Assembly (NCBI GenBank): GCA_009773635.1
Contig: WSYC01000007.1
Coordinates: 113,897 to 177,896 of the forward strand
Source of the DNA: Beijerinckiaceae bacterium
Lineage (GTDB): Bacteria; Pseudomonadota; Alphaproteobacteria; Rhizobiales; Beijerinckiaceae
Length of the DNA stretch: 64,000 nucleotides
Reading direction: 5' to 3'
Positions 8,990 through 17,836 of the stretch are shown here, piece after piece. A program made the translations under genes and the position numbers. Numbering within the stretch: the first letter of the stretch is position 1; every line of letters begins with the position of its first letter. The notes under the pieces are model-generated. The model was not told the DNA's origin. It searched no databases and worked only from the letters and a program-made list of their open reading frames with translations.

Positions 8990-9835
8990 TTACTTGATGC
9001 CGGTCATCGTGATGCCCTGCACAAAGCGACGCCGCGCGATCAGGAACACGATCACCAGCGGGGCGGTGATGATCGTGGCGCCGGCCATGAGGACGCCGTA
9101 GCTCGCACCGGATTCCGAACTCGTGAAGAACAGCATGCCCAAAGGCGGCGGTGCGTATTCGAGCCGCTGGATCACGATCATCGGCCAATAGAGGTCGTTC
9201 CAATGGGCAACGATTGAGAAGATCGAGAACGCGGCGATCGCCGGAAAAGCACTCGGCACCACGATGCGCCAGAGGATTTCGAATTCGCCGACACCATCCA
9301 CGCGCGCCGCGTGGATGATTTCATCCGGGAAGGTCTTGAATGTCTGCCGAAACAGGAAAATCGCAAAAACCGACAGGAAGAACGGCAGCATCATCGCAAA
9401 ATAGCTGTCGAGCAGGTTGAATTCGGCCAGCGCGAGATAAAGCGGCAGCGCCGGCACCTGGATCGGCACGCAGAGCCCGGCAATGACCAGCGCAAAGAGC
9501 AAGCCGCGCGCCCGAAAACGCAGCTTGGCAAGGGCGTAGGCGGCAGGGATCGCGACAATGAGCTGCACCACCAGAATTCCGGCACAGACTATCGCGCCGT
9601 TGAGCATGAAGTTGAGCAAAGGCGCCTGCGCCAACGCGCCCGAAAAATTCTCAACTGCATGAAACGAGCGCGGGATGGGGTTGAGGCCCCCGGTCAAGAT
9701 TTCATCCGGCGCGCGGATCGCGGTGAGCAGCATCCAGACGAAAGGCAGAAGCATGAAGCACGCGCCGGCCAGCAATGCGGCATGGGCAAGAATGAAGCCC
9801 GGCAGGCGGTGTGACGGAGGGAGCAGACGGTTCAC
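8990..9835 (-). CDS. ABC transporter permease, UgpE/MalG type
   Basis: An inner-membrane permease of about 281 residues with six hydrophobic segments. The cytoplasmic EAA loop that contacts the ATPase is visible as HAARVDGVGEFEILWRIV, about 80 residues from the C-terminus. The GTG at 9835 is preferred over the track start at 9868, because GGAGG lies six bases ahead of it and it falls just after the stop of the previous permease gene (9846). It pairs with the UgpA-like permease encoded immediately upstream. Substrate is inferred from context only. Confidence 0.88.
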   Translation of the reverse strand: MNRLLPPSHRLPGFILAHAALLAGACFMLLPFVWMLLTAIRAPDEILTGGLNPIPRSFHAVENFSGALAQAPLLNFMLNGAIVCAGILVVQLIVAIPAAYALAKLRFRARGLLFALVIAGLCVPIQVPALPLYLALAEFNLLDSYFAMMLPFFLSVFAIFLFRQTFKTFPDEIIHAARVDGVGEFEILWRIVVPSAFPAIAAFSIFSIVAHWNDLYWPMIVIQRLEYAPPPLGMLFFTSSESGASYGVLMAGATIITAPLVIVFLIARRRFVQGITMTGIK

Positions 9836-9845
9836 CGCACCCTCC

Positions 9846-10766
9846 TCAGTAGTGCACGCGGCGATCAAGCTGGAAGGCCTGAAAGACCGAAAAAACCAGC
9901 ATGAAAACGAGAAAAATGACCGTCAGCGCCGCGGAATACCCCATTTTGAAATACTGGAAGCCTTCGAGGTAGATGGCGTAGAGCAACACCTCCGATCCGT
10001 CGCGCCCACGGGTCAGCACCGCCACGGTGTCGAACACCTTGAACGAGGTGATCGACGTCGTGACCGCGACGAACATCGTCGTCGGCGCGAGTTGCGGCCA
10101 TGTCACGGTCAGGAACCGGTTGACCGGACCGCCTGCCCCGTCGATTTCGGCAGCATCGTAAAGGTCGCGCGGGATGGCGGCCAGCCCAGCCAGAAACAGG
10201 ACCATGTTGAAGCCGATCAGGTTCCAGAGCCCGATCGCAGCGAGCGTCGGGATCAGCAATTCCGGTTCGGAGATGAAGGCACGCTCGGCAAAACCGAGAG
10301 ATTTCAAGGCACTGTTGATCGGCCCAAGTTTCGGATGCAGCAGGAACTGCCACACCGCCGCCATGGCGATCAGCGTTGAGGTGACGGGCAGGAAGTAGGC
10401 GACCTCATAGAACCCGCGTGATCGCTTGCGCCCATGCACAAGCACCGCAACCAGCAAACCGAGGAATACGCCACCGGGCAGCACCAGCGCCACGTAAAGC
10501 AGGGTGTTGCCGATCGAGCGCCGGAACACCGGGTCGGACAGCGCTTTTTCGAAATTCCCGAGGCCCAGCCAACGGATCGAGACCGCGCCGATTTCATAGT
10601 CTGTCAGGCTGAGCGCCAGCAGGCAGACGAGTGGCGCGAGGATCAAAGCCGTGATGAGCAGGAGGGCGGGCACCGCAAACAGGGTGCCCAGCGCTTCTCC
10701 CGAAAGGCGGAATCCCTGTCGCTTCGCGGCGGGTGGAAACGGAGCGGACGCACTTGCAATCGTCAT
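9846..10766 (-). CDS. ABC transporter permease, UgpA/MalF type
   Basis: A 306-residue permease with six membrane segments and an EAA loop (YDAAEIDGAGGPVNRFLTV) near residue 200, consistent with the first permease of sugar/glycerol-phosphate importers. The start codon overlaps the stop of the ATPase gene (ATGA at 10763-10766), which indicates translational coupling in one operon. Confidence 0.88.
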   Translation of the reverse strand: MTIASASAPFPPAAKRQGFRLSGEALGTLFAVPALLLITALILAPLVCLLALSLTDYEIGAVSIRWLGLGNFEKALSDPVFRRSIGNTLLYVALVLPGGVFLGLLVAVLVHGRKRSRGFYEVAYFLPVTSTLIAMAAVWQFLLHPKLGPINSALKSLGFAERAFISEPELLIPTLAAIGLWNLIGFNMVLFLAGLAAIPRDLYDAAEIDGAGGPVNRFLTVTWPQLAPTTMFVAVTTSITSFKVFDTVAVLTRGRDGSEVLLYAIYLEGFQYFKMGYSAALTVIFLVFMLVFSVFQAFQLDRRVHY

Positions 10767-11938
10767 TGCGCGGCCGTCCGATAGCTGGTGCCATGCCCGA
10801 GCGCCTCGACCCGCAACCCTTCCGCATTGAAGAGATGCGCATGCTGCGGTTCGAATGCGAGGCCGATCGCCGTCTCGGAAGCGCCACCAAGCGCGGCATT
10901 TTCATCATGCGCCAGCCGAACGATCACGCTTCGCGCGCTGTCTCCGGCGAGATCGAAATGCAGGAGGCGCTCTGCCCCGTAATGTTCGTTGCGCCGCAGC
11001 CGGGCGAGCAGCTGCGGTGTTTCCCCCGGCCGCGCGAGACGCAGGTGTTCGGGCCGCACGCAAAGCGAGAGCGCCTGATCTGGCAGCGCGTGCACATGCA
11101 GGCCGCTCGCCCGCCCGGCGATCGCAACCGCACCGCGCGCATCGGAATGGGCCGCAAGCACATTGATCGCGGGAGAGCCGATGAAAGTCGCGACAGCGAG
11201 TGTCGCCGGTCGATCGTAAAGTTCGATCGGCGTGCCGAATTGCGCGAGCCGCCCCTGATCGAGCATGGCGACGCGGGACGACATGGTCATCGCCTCGATC
11301 TGATCATGCGTGACGTAGACGAAGGTCGCGCCCAGCCGTGCATGCAGGTCGGTCAGTTCGTCCCGCATGTGCACGCGCAATTGTGCATCGAGATTGGAGA
11401 GCGGCTCATCCATCAGGAAAAGGCTCGGCTGGCGCACCATCGCACGGGCAAGCGCCACTCGCTGACGCTGACCGCCGGAGAGTTGCCCCGGCTTGCGAGC
11501 AAGCAGTGCTTCGATCTTCAGCTGCCCTGCAACCGCTTCAACCTCATTGGCGATCTCACGCATGATCCGCGCACGACGTGGCGACAGATACTTCAGAAGC
11601 GGAAGTCGCTCCGGCAGGCTCAGCCGGCCAACACTCAATGGCAGGGCGATATTCTCGAAGGCGCTCATATGCGGGTAGAGCGCGTAATTCTGAAACACCA
11701 TCGCGATGTTGCGCTGGCGCGGGCTCAGCGCGTCGACGACGCGTGAACCGATCGACACAGTCCCATCATCCTGCCTCTCAAGGCCGGCGATGATCCGCAG
11801 CAAGGTGGATTTGCCGCAACCGGACGGCCCTACGAGCGAGACAAATTCACCGGGCTCGACCGTCAGTGAAACGCGATCGAGCACGCGTGTCGTGCCGAAT
11901 GCCTTCGATATTGCTCCGAGCGTCAATCCAAACAGCAT
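10763..11938 (-). CDS. ABC transporter ATP-binding protein, UgpC/MalK type
   Basis: First gene of the importer operon, 391 residues from the ATG at 11938, which has a GAGGGGAT ribosome-binding site just upstream; the track's longer start adds 21 unrelated residues. Walker A GPSGCGKST, Q-loop FQNYALYPHM, signature LSGGQRQRVALARA, Walker B LFLMDEP and the switch His THDQ are all present. After about residue 240 follows the MalK/UgpC-type TOBE regulatory domain. An insertion of about 17 residues between the Q-loop and the signature (RLPLLKYLSPRRA) is slightly longer than in standard MalK. Confidence 0.9.
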   Translation of the reverse strand: MLFGLTLGAISKAFGTTRVLDRVSLTVEPGEFVSLVGPSGCGKSTLLRIIAGLERQDDGTVSIGSRVVDALSPRQRNIAMVFQNYALYPHMSAFENIALPLSVGRLSLPERLPLLKYLSPRRARIMREIANEVEAVAGQLKIEALLARKPGQLSGGQRQRVALARAMVRQPSLFLMDEPLSNLDAQLRVHMRDELTDLHARLGATFVYVTHDQIEAMTMSSRVAMLDQGRLAQFGTPIELYDRPATLAVATFIGSPAINVLAAHSDARGAVAIAGRASGLHVHALPDQALSLCVRPEHLRLARPGETPQLLARLRRNEHYGAERLLHFDLAGDSARSVIVRLAHDENAALGGASETAIGLAFEPQHAHLFNAEGLRVEALGHGTSYRTAAQ

Positions 11939-12016
11939 CAGATCCCCTCGCCCAAAGCCTGAGGGGGCGTCTAGGCATCCGGCTTGACAAACTGATGACA
12001 AAGCGGCGCGCGCATC

Positions 12017-12170
12017 TGAATCGCCCCTAGATTTGTAGACGCCTTCTTCCCCAAGTTTGAGGCAAGGAGGCCAGGATGGGCAACGCCAGATTCAGCGACG
12101 ATTTCAAACGCGATGCGGTTATTCAGATTACCGAGCGAGACTATCCGGCGTGGAGATTGCAACGGCCCGC
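12017..12170 (+). mobile_element. IS3-type insertion-sequence remnant: left end and start of transposase orfA
   Basis: An ATG at 12076 with an AAGGAGG site begins MGNARFSDDFKRDAVIQITERDYP, which matches the N-terminus of IS3-group OrfA transposases (helix-turn-helix protein). The match is lost after about 24 codons. The sequence TGAATCGCCCCTAG starting at 12017, about 60 bases before the ATG, has the look of an IS3-type terminal inverted repeat. The right end is absent, so only a fragment survives, cut off just before the TRAP permease gene. The exact right boundary is estimated. Confidence 0.7.
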
Positions 12171-12207
12171 ATCCACAATGCCGGCGCATGGGCCCTCCCT
12201 CCGCCCG

Positions 12208-13494
12208 TTACATCAACGCGTTCGGCAGGAACAACACCACACCCGGCAGCAGGACCAGCAGCATGACAATGAAGCAGATCATCGCGAGGAACGGGAGTAC
12301 CTCTACGGTGTACTCCTCCATCGTGGTGTCGAGGATTGAGCAGCAGGCAAACATGCAGGGCCCAACCGGTGGTGTCATCGAGCCCAGCGTGACAACCGAC
12401 ATCATCACGATGCCGAAATGCACCGGGTCTACCCCGAGCTTGGTGATGATCGGCACGAAAATCGGGGTCAGCAGAAGCACCATCACGGTGCTCTCGAGGG
12501 CCGTCCCAAGGACAAGCAGGAAAAGCAGAATCAGCGCCACGATCACGGTCGGACTGCTGGAAAGACCCAGCATCCACTGCGCCATGACCTGCGGAGTCTG
12601 CTCGAAGATGATGGCATAGCCGAGCGGGCCCGACATCAGGATGACGAACATGATAATGCCGACATCCATAACACCTTCCGCCAAGGCCTCCTCAAAGCTC
12701 TTCCAGGTCAGCTCCCTGTGCAGGAATGCCCCGACAATAACGGCGTAGAACACGGCAAAGGCGCCGATTTCCGACGGGGTGAACACACCGCCACGGATGC
12801 CGACAAGAAGCGCGACCGGGAAAAGCAGAGCCCATTTCGCATCCACGACGGCCCGCCATACATCACGGCCTCTGGGCCGCTCCGACGCAGCGGGCTGGTA
12901 GCCGCGCTTGCGGGCGATGAACCAGACCACGCCCATCAACCCGACCATCATCATCAACCCGGGAATGACCCCCGCGAGAAAAAGCCGGCCGATAGAGACA
13001 TTGCCGATATACCCGTAAAGGATCAGCCCAAGGCTTGGCGGGATGGTGGCCGTGATCAACGAGCCCACCGCGATGACCGAGCAGGTAAACCCCTTGGAAT
13101 AGCCGCGCCGGATCATTTCCGGGCCGAGCATGCGGGCCTCCATCGCTGCATCGGCGACTGCCGAGCCGGAGATACCGCCCATCATCGCCGAGAGGAGGAT
13201 GCAGACCTGTGCCAGCCCGCCGACCATCCAGCTGACAAGCACATTGGAGCAGGCAATCAACCGATGGGTGATGCCCGTCTTGTTCATCATATGGCCGGCA
13301 AGAACGAAAAACGGCACGGCCAGGAGCGGGAAACTCTGGGATTGCGAGGCGATCTGCTGCACCGCAATGCTGATGGGGATGGTGTCGCTCAGAAGGTAAA
13401 AGCTGAACCCGGAAATGCCGATGGCCAGCGAGACCGGCATGCCCATGAACATCAGGACGAAGAACAGGATTGTGATGAGAATCATAAGGCTCAA
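12208..13494 (-). CDS. TRAP transporter large permease (DctM family)
   Basis: A 428-residue inner-membrane protein with about 12 hydrophobic segments, the usual size for the M subunit. The N-terminus (LFFVLMFMGMPVSLAIGISG) and the GSAVADAAM motif with PPSLGLILYG are family markers. The extreme C-terminus (PGVVLFLPNALM) is complete. Its ATG overlaps the stop of the Q-subunit gene by four bases (ATGA). It imports an organic acid by Na+/H+ symport with the Q and P subunits. Confidence 0.92.
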   Translation of the reverse strand: MSLMILITILFFVLMFMGMPVSLAIGISGFSFYLLSDTIPISIAVQQIASQSQSFPLLAVPFFVLAGHMMNKTGITHRLIACSNVLVSWMVGGLAQVCILLSAMMGGISGSAVADAAMEARMLGPEMIRRGYSKGFTCSVIAVGSLITATIPPSLGLILYGYIGNVSIGRLFLAGVIPGLMMMVGLMGVVWFIARKRGYQPAASERPRGRDVWRAVVDAKWALLFPVALLVGIRGGVFTPSEIGAFAVFYAVIVGAFLHRELTWKSFEEALAEGVMDVGIIMFVILMSGPLGYAIIFEQTPQVMAQWMLGLSSSPTVIVALILLFLLVLGTALESTVMVLLLTPIFVPIITKLGVDPVHFGIVMMSVVTLGSMTPPVGPCMFACCSILDTTMEEYTVEVLPFLAMICFIVMLLVLLPGVVLFLPNALM

Positions 13495-14003
13495 CCAAGC
13501 TGGCTATGGGCGCGCTCGAGGTCATTCGGCTTCTCGGGAAAGAAGACAAACGACCGATCGCGGAATGAACGGAAGGCGTGGATGATGATCTCGAGGCTCA
13601 TCAGGAAACTGCCGACCGGGATGGCGATGGTCACCCAGGCATACGAGATGCCGCTATCACCGTAGACGCGCTGCCAGTTGAGCATCGTGAGTTTGTAGCC
13701 CGAATAGGCGAGCGTGAGCAGGAAGCCGAGGATCAGTGCTGCATTGAACAGCTCGAGCATCCATCGCGGCGAACGCGGCAACCATTTGACCGCGTAGTCG
13801 ACAGCCATATGCGCCTTCTGGCGCATGGCGCGGGTGGCGCCGAATACACAGAGCCAGACGAAGAAAAGCTGCGCCATGTCATCCGACCAGAGGACCGGAT
13901 GACCGATGGTGCGGGAGACGGCGGCGATCAGGACAAGAACCGTGATTGCCGCCAACAGGAACTTGGAAAGGACGTCTTCCAGTTTCACATACCAACTTGG
14001 CAT
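13491..14003 (-). CDS. TRAP transporter small permease (DctQ family)
   Basis: A 170-residue protein with four hydrophobic helices and the Q-subunit core LFFVWLCVFGATRAMRQKAH in helix 2/3. The ATG at 14003 is chosen because AAAGGAGG precedes it by four bases; the track start is 12 codons longer. It bridges the large permease and the binding protein. It sits between dctP-like and dctM-like genes as usual. Confidence 0.9.
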   Translation of the reverse strand: MPSWYVKLEDVLSKFLLAAITVLVLIAAVSRTIGHPVLWSDDMAQLFFVWLCVFGATRAMRQKAHMAVDYAVKWLPRSPRWMLELFNAALILGFLLTLAYSGYKLTMLNWQRVYGDSGISYAWVTIAIPVGSFLMSLEIIIHAFRSFRDRSFVFFPEKPNDLERAHSQLG

Positions 14004-14059
14004 AAAGCCTCCTTTAGGAAAGGCCTCACTTTCCATCAATTGAAAGAGGTGAAGAAGCC

Positions 14060-14079
14060 GGGCGGCACATTGGCCGCCC
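14060..14079 (-). other. Intra-operon hairpin between TRAP P and Q genes
   Basis: A perfect 7-bp inverted repeat GGGCGGC / GCCGCCC with a six-base loop lies 16 bases after the binding-protein stop and ahead of the Q-subunit ATG. No T-run follows. It could limit read-through so the binding protein is made in excess, which is a common arrangement; this role is inferred. Confidence 0.55.
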
Positions 14080-14094
14080 CGGCAAGGCCTGCCC

Positions 14095-15090
14095 TTACTT
14101 CAGCAGTGCTTCCACCTGCTTGCGCAGATCGCCATAGCCAAGCTTGTCATAGACACCCTTCGTTGCCTCGACGAAGACTGACTTGTCGACCTCGGAAACG
14201 GTCATGCCTTTGGCCTTGAAGTCCTCCTCGAACTTGGCGAGAGAGGCTTCCGTCGCGCGGGAGGCGAAATCCCCCGCAGCCAGCGACTCCTCCTTCAGGA
14301 TCGTCTGCTGCTCGGGCGAGAGCTTGTCGAACCACGCCCCGCTGGTGACGATACCGGTGATGAGGTTGAAATGGCTGGTCTTGGTGAGATGTTTTGTCAC
14401 CTCATAGAGCCTTGAACCATGCGTCGCGGGGTGCTGCGCTTCCGCGGCGTCGATGACCTTCTGCTGCAGGGCGGGATAGACTTCGCTCCAGCCCATGGAT
14501 GTCGGCGTTGCCCCCATCGCGCGGATCGTTTCCATCCAGACCGGCGCGCCGGGCGTGCGCATGCGGACACCCGCGAGATCAGCCGGAACCTTGACCGGCT
14601 TGTTGGTCAGAAGATGCCGGTCGCCCTGCCACCAGTTGAACGACAGAATCTGATGCCCGGACGTCGCTTTCAGCTTCTTTTCCCATTCGGAAAACAGAGG
14701 CGACGTCACGACCTTGCGGATGCCGTCAAAGCCGTTTGCGAGATAAGGTGCACTCAGAATACCAAATTCCTTGACGAAAACGGCCAGACGCCCGCCATCG
14801 ACCACCACAGCGACATTGGCGCCGGCGCGCGCCTGCTCAAGCACGTCCTCATCCTTGCCGAGTTGCGAGCCAGGAAAAAGCCGAATGGTCAATGATCCCT
14901 TCGAGCGCTCGGCCACCTTGTCCCGCATCCGCTCGAGTCCCTTGTAGAGCGGGTCTTCGGTCGAAAGCGCGGTGTTGATGTTGAGCTGCTGCTGGGCCGC
15001 CGCAATGCCCGTCATGCCGGCCAGAACGAGCACCGAGGCGAGCGGAATGACAACGCGACGTGAAAAATTCGAATTTCTGGCCTTTGCCAT
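14095..15090 (-). CDS. TRAP transporter substrate-binding protein (DctP family)
   Basis: A 331-residue periplasmic protein. The ATG at 15090 (AKARNSNFSRRV) follows a GGGAAGGAAA site; the track start lies 80 codons upstream through the promoter region and is not credible. A signal peptide with a twin Arg followed by a hydrophobic stretch ends near AAAQQ. The DctP core includes RLFPGSQLGKDEDVLEQ, the conserved substrate Arg region GVRMRTPGAPVW, and MGWSEVYPALQQKVIDAAE. Ligand is unknown; the divergent FadR-type regulator suggests a sugar acid or related carboxylate. Confidence 0.92.
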   Translation of the reverse strand: MAKARNSNFSRRVVIPLASVLVLAGMTGIAAAQQQLNINTALSTEDPLYKGLERMRDKVAERSKGSLTIRLFPGSQLGKDEDVLEQARAGANVAVVVDGGRLAVFVKEFGILSAPYLANGFDGIRKVVTSPLFSEWEKKLKATSGHQILSFNWWQGDRHLLTNKPVKVPADLAGVRMRTPGAPVWMETIRAMGATPTSMGWSEVYPALQQKVIDAAEAQHPATHGSRLYEVTKHLTKTSHFNLITGIVTSGAWFDKLSPEQQTILKEESLAAGDFASRATEASLAKFEEDFKAKGMTVSEVDKSVFVEATKGVYDKLGYGDLRKQVEALLK

Positions 15091-15141
15091 GGTGATTTCC
15101 TTCCCTTTATCCGATGTCTCGACCTCGCGGTTTGCACTTGA

Positions 15142-15162
15142 GGTATGGCACCATACCGGTAT
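15142..15162. promoter_or_regulatory. Probable operator for the divergent GntR regulator
   Basis: Between the divergent TRAP and GntR genes lies the perfect inverted repeat GGTATGG-CA-CCATACC (15142-15157), and overlapping it ATACCGGTAT (15153-15162), a second perfect palindrome. FadR-subfamily GntR proteins bind short palindromes of TGGTATACCA type, so this is a good operator candidate for both promoters. Confidence 0.7.
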
Positions 15163-15244
15163 AGTGCATATTCGGATACGGTTCGCAAGGCGAAGTTTGG
15201 GCCCTCGTGGCCGCCGGGCGGGTGAAGCGGGATTGAAAGCGAGG

Positions 15245-15961
15245 ATGCACAAGATGATCGAGAATGCGTCTTTACGTCTTGCCGAGCCAATCGTTCCGCA
15301 GATCATCAACCGGTTGCGGCAGGCCATCATCGAGTTGAAGCTGAAGCCCGGCCAACCGCTCTCCGAAAAGGAAATCGCGTTTGTTCACGGTGTCAGTCGC
15401 CAGCCGGTGCGGGAAGCATTCATCAAGCTGGCCGAGGCAGGGCTTGTCCAGATCCTGCCGAGTCGGGGCACCTATGTGACCAAGATTTCGGTCAAGGAAG
15501 TGCTGAATGCCCGCTTCGTTCGGGAGGCAATCGAATGCGCCGTCGTCCGCGAGGCGGCCAGAAAGATCGATCCTCCTGCGCTTGACCGTCTGGCAGGTCT
15601 CATCGAGGCACAGGAGCGCGCGGCTGCGAGCTTCGACAACGTTGCCTTCACGGAACTTGATGAAGCCTTCCATCGCGCTATCGCTGATATCGTTGATTGC
15701 GATTATGCCGTCCGGGTGGTGGAAGCTGCGCGGACGCAAACGGATCGGGTACGGCATCTGAGCTTGCCGGAGGCCTCGCCATTCCTTGTGCTGATCGAGC
15801 AACATCGCGACATTGTCGCGGCGCTCCGGGCAGGAGACCCGCTTGCAGCAGAGAATGCGATGCGTCGCCATGTGCGCGAGATCCTTTCCGCTTTGCCGCG
15901 GCTCGCGGCAGCTTACCCGGCATTTTTCGAGGACCAGAAGAGTTTGCCAGAGCTCCAGTAA
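15245..15961 (+). CDS. GntR-family transcriptional regulator (FadR/FCD subfamily)
   Basis: About 238 residues. An N-terminal winged helix (PIVPQIINRLRQAIIELKLKPG followed by LSEKEIAFVHGVSRQPVREAF) is joined to an FCD ligand domain (RFVREAIECAVVREAA, ELDEAFHRAIA, EQHRDIVAALRAGD with metal/ligand His). ATG at 15245 or at 15254 are both possible; GAGG at 15241-15244 is better spaced for 15254. It is divergent from the TRAP operon with a palindromic operator between them, so it likely controls uptake of the TRAP substrate. Confidence 0.9.
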   Translation: MHKMIENASLRLAEPIVPQIINRLRQAIIELKLKPGQPLSEKEIAFVHGVSRQPVREAFIKLAEAGLVQILPSRGTYVTKISVKEVLNARFVREAIECAVVREAARKIDPPALDRLAGLIEAQERAAASFDNVAFTELDEAFHRAIADIVDCDYAVRVVEAARTQTDRVRHLSLPEASPFLVLIEQHRDIVAALRAGDPLAAENAMRRHVREILSALPRLAAAYPAFFEDQKSLPELQ

Positions 15962-16504
15962 GAGCCGTCATGTTCAGCGCCTGTTGAGCTCACAGCGGGC
16001 GTGACAGGGCTCGCGCAGATTTCAACCGACTAGCCCTGCGCGCGACGGTTCCCGTCTGAAAATCCTGTTCGATTGCAGGTATGCGTTGTGCATCCGCTCG
16101 CCCTTGCAACGATGGCAAACCGATTGCCGGAACACCCGGCACATCATTCTCATGATGGTTTGGGGGGTGTGCCATTCGGCTTGCGGCTCGGGTCCGCACC
16201 GCTTTCCGGAAGCGGAGGGATATGCAACCAGCAGAAAGGCCTTCCGGGGCCTGCGATGCGGCCATCAAAGCGCGTTGGAACATTCGGAAGAAACGTCCGT
16301 CGACCTGCCAATCCGAGATATCGAGGGCTGGGAGTCGGCTGGAGATCGATCTCCGCCACCCCGGCCGTTTTTCCGCCATCGGACATGGCAGAAACGTGCA
16401 ACGAAGACCCGAGCTTGCCAATCGCGGTCAGTGACGGCATTTTAGGCTTGGCAAGATCGCCCAGCGGGTTTCAGCTGGTGTATTCTCTGGTTGGGTAGCA
16501 AGAC
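15962..16504. other. Long intergenic stretch without a supported gene
   Basis: About 540 bases between the GntR gene and the L,D-transpeptidase homologue. Several 60-140 codon ORFs occur on both strands but overlap each other and resemble no family I know. One minus-strand ORF (16150-16440) starts plausibly but lacks support. Given the decayed genes nearby, this may be eroded coding DNA. Confidence 0.45.
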
Positions 16505-17233
16505 ATGCGTAACTCCGAAATCGCACTCACGAACAACGGGATTGCCGGCGCCGGCGAGAAGCACGAGGGCACGCGGCCTGTGCCTCGTTCGGAAGGGTTG
16601 AGCCGCCGCTCGTTTCTGCTCGGCTCTGCCGTCGGCTTTGGTGCTCTGGGGTTGGCCGGCTGCGTGACAAACGATGGCATGAGCCTTGCCGAGGCGGAGA
16701 AGCTCTACGGGCCGGTGGCCGACAAGAAATTCCCGATCCCCGCGGCCGATATCAGCCAGGTTGATCCGAAATATTTCCGGCGGACGGTGCGCTTCGAATC
16801 CAATGAAGCGCCGGGTACGATCGTCGTCGACCCCTCCAACTATTTCGTCTACCGCGTCGAAGGCGAGGGAAATGCCACCCGTTACGGCGCCAACGTCGGC
16901 CGTCAGGGGTTCCTGTGGAATGGGGACGCCTACGTGGGACGCAAGGGCGAATGGCCGACCTGGACCCCGCCAAGGGAAATGATCAAACGCCAGCCGGAGG
17001 TCGCCAAATATGCCGGCGGCATGCCGGGCGGGCCGGAAAATCCGCTCGGTGCCCGTACGCTCTATCTCTACCAGAAGGGCGTCTACACGCTCTACACGCT
17101 CTACAGCACCAGCGACCCCGAGACGATCGGGACCAACCTCACCAGCGGCTGCACCGGCCTGCTGACACAGGACATGATCGACCTCTACGACCGGACACCG
17201 GTCAACACGAAGGTGATTGTCCTGCCGGCATAG
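16505..17233 (+). CDS. L,D-transpeptidase (YkuD-domain) family lipoprotein with altered active-site motif
   Basis: 242 residues. Residues about 33-55 form a Tat signal (SRRSFLLGSAVGF) ending in the lipobox LAGC, so an exported lipoprotein is predicted. A YkuD domain follows (GTIVVDPSNYFVYRVEGEG onward). The catalytic block reads STSDPETIGTNLTSGCTGLL: the SGC containing the nucleophile Cys is kept, but the usual HGT is replaced by YST and the Arg after SGC-I is replaced by Gly. The enzyme may be an L,D-transpeptidase subfamily with different chemistry or a binding protein. It stands alone between a gene-poor stretch and decayed genes. Confidence 0.8.
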   Translation: MRNSEIALTNNGIAGAGEKHEGTRPVPRSEGLSRRSFLLGSAVGFGALGLAGCVTNDGMSLAEAEKLYGPVADKKFPIPAADISQVDPKYFRRTVRFESNEAPGTIVVDPSNYFVYRVEGEGNATRYGANVGRQGFLWNGDAYVGRKGEWPTWTPPREMIKRQPEVAKYAGGMPGGPENPLGARTLYLYQKGVYTLYTLYSTSDPETIGTNLTSGCTGLLTQDMIDLYDRTPVNTKVIVLPA

Positions 17234-17343
17234 GCAGCGGCCCGGTCCCCTGTTCGCCCGGCTTGCCCAAGGGAGGCTGACCGGGCGACTACCGTGGCTT
17301 GCGCACGACAGCCACGGGTCAAAACAGGTATGGCCAAGACAGG

Positions 17344-17830
17344 TTAGAGCCCGCAAGACAGGATGGAGCCCGGACGGCTCTGGGCCTGATGGATGAGAGC
17401 CCCCGAGGACCGCCGGATCACGAGCTCGACCTGAAGGAGGGTTTCCTGCTGGATCGCCTGGCTTCGCACAAGCGCCATCAACGTGGTCGCGGCAAGCTGC
17501 CCGATCTGGCCTGTCGGCACGTTGACCGTCGTGAGCGAGGGCGAGACATGCGCGGACATATCGAGCCCGTCAATCCAGACAACGGCAAGATCCTGCGGCA
17601 CGCGCATGCCGCGCGCATGGGCTTCCCCAAGACAACCAATCGCAAAAAGATCAATTCCGCCGATCAGGGCCCTCGGCTTTCTTTCGGGTTCGGGCAGCGC
17701 CGCGCAACCGGCAGATAGCCCAGACGTTGAGCGCTGGCTCTCGCCTTCGCGAGCGTTTCGGGCGAGAGCAGCTCAGGCCGGGCAATTGCGCGAAACCGCC
17801 GCCGGCGACACTCCGGCGTCCGGCCGCAAC
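17344..17830 (-). pseudogene. LacI-family transcriptional regulator, frameshifted and internally deleted
   Basis: Three pieces of a LacI regulator are readable on the minus strand. The helix-turn-helix piece AGVSPAAVSR stands in one frame, RAIARPELLSPETLAKARA through RLGYLP in the next, and the C-terminal ligand-domain part ALIGGIDLFAIGCLGEAHARG through VPQDLAVVWIDGLD and ELVIRRSSG in a third arrangement. Roughly 150 residues of the ligand-binding domain are gone. The very N-terminus is also lost at about 17825, where an SDR fragment on the other strand begins. Cannot encode a working repressor. Confidence 0.78.
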
Positions 17831-17836
17831 GGCATG

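Noticed and set aside
16150-16440. 96-codon minus-strand ORF in a gap
   Set aside because: Plausible start but no recognisable family and overlaps other ORFs; could be chance in high-GC DNA.
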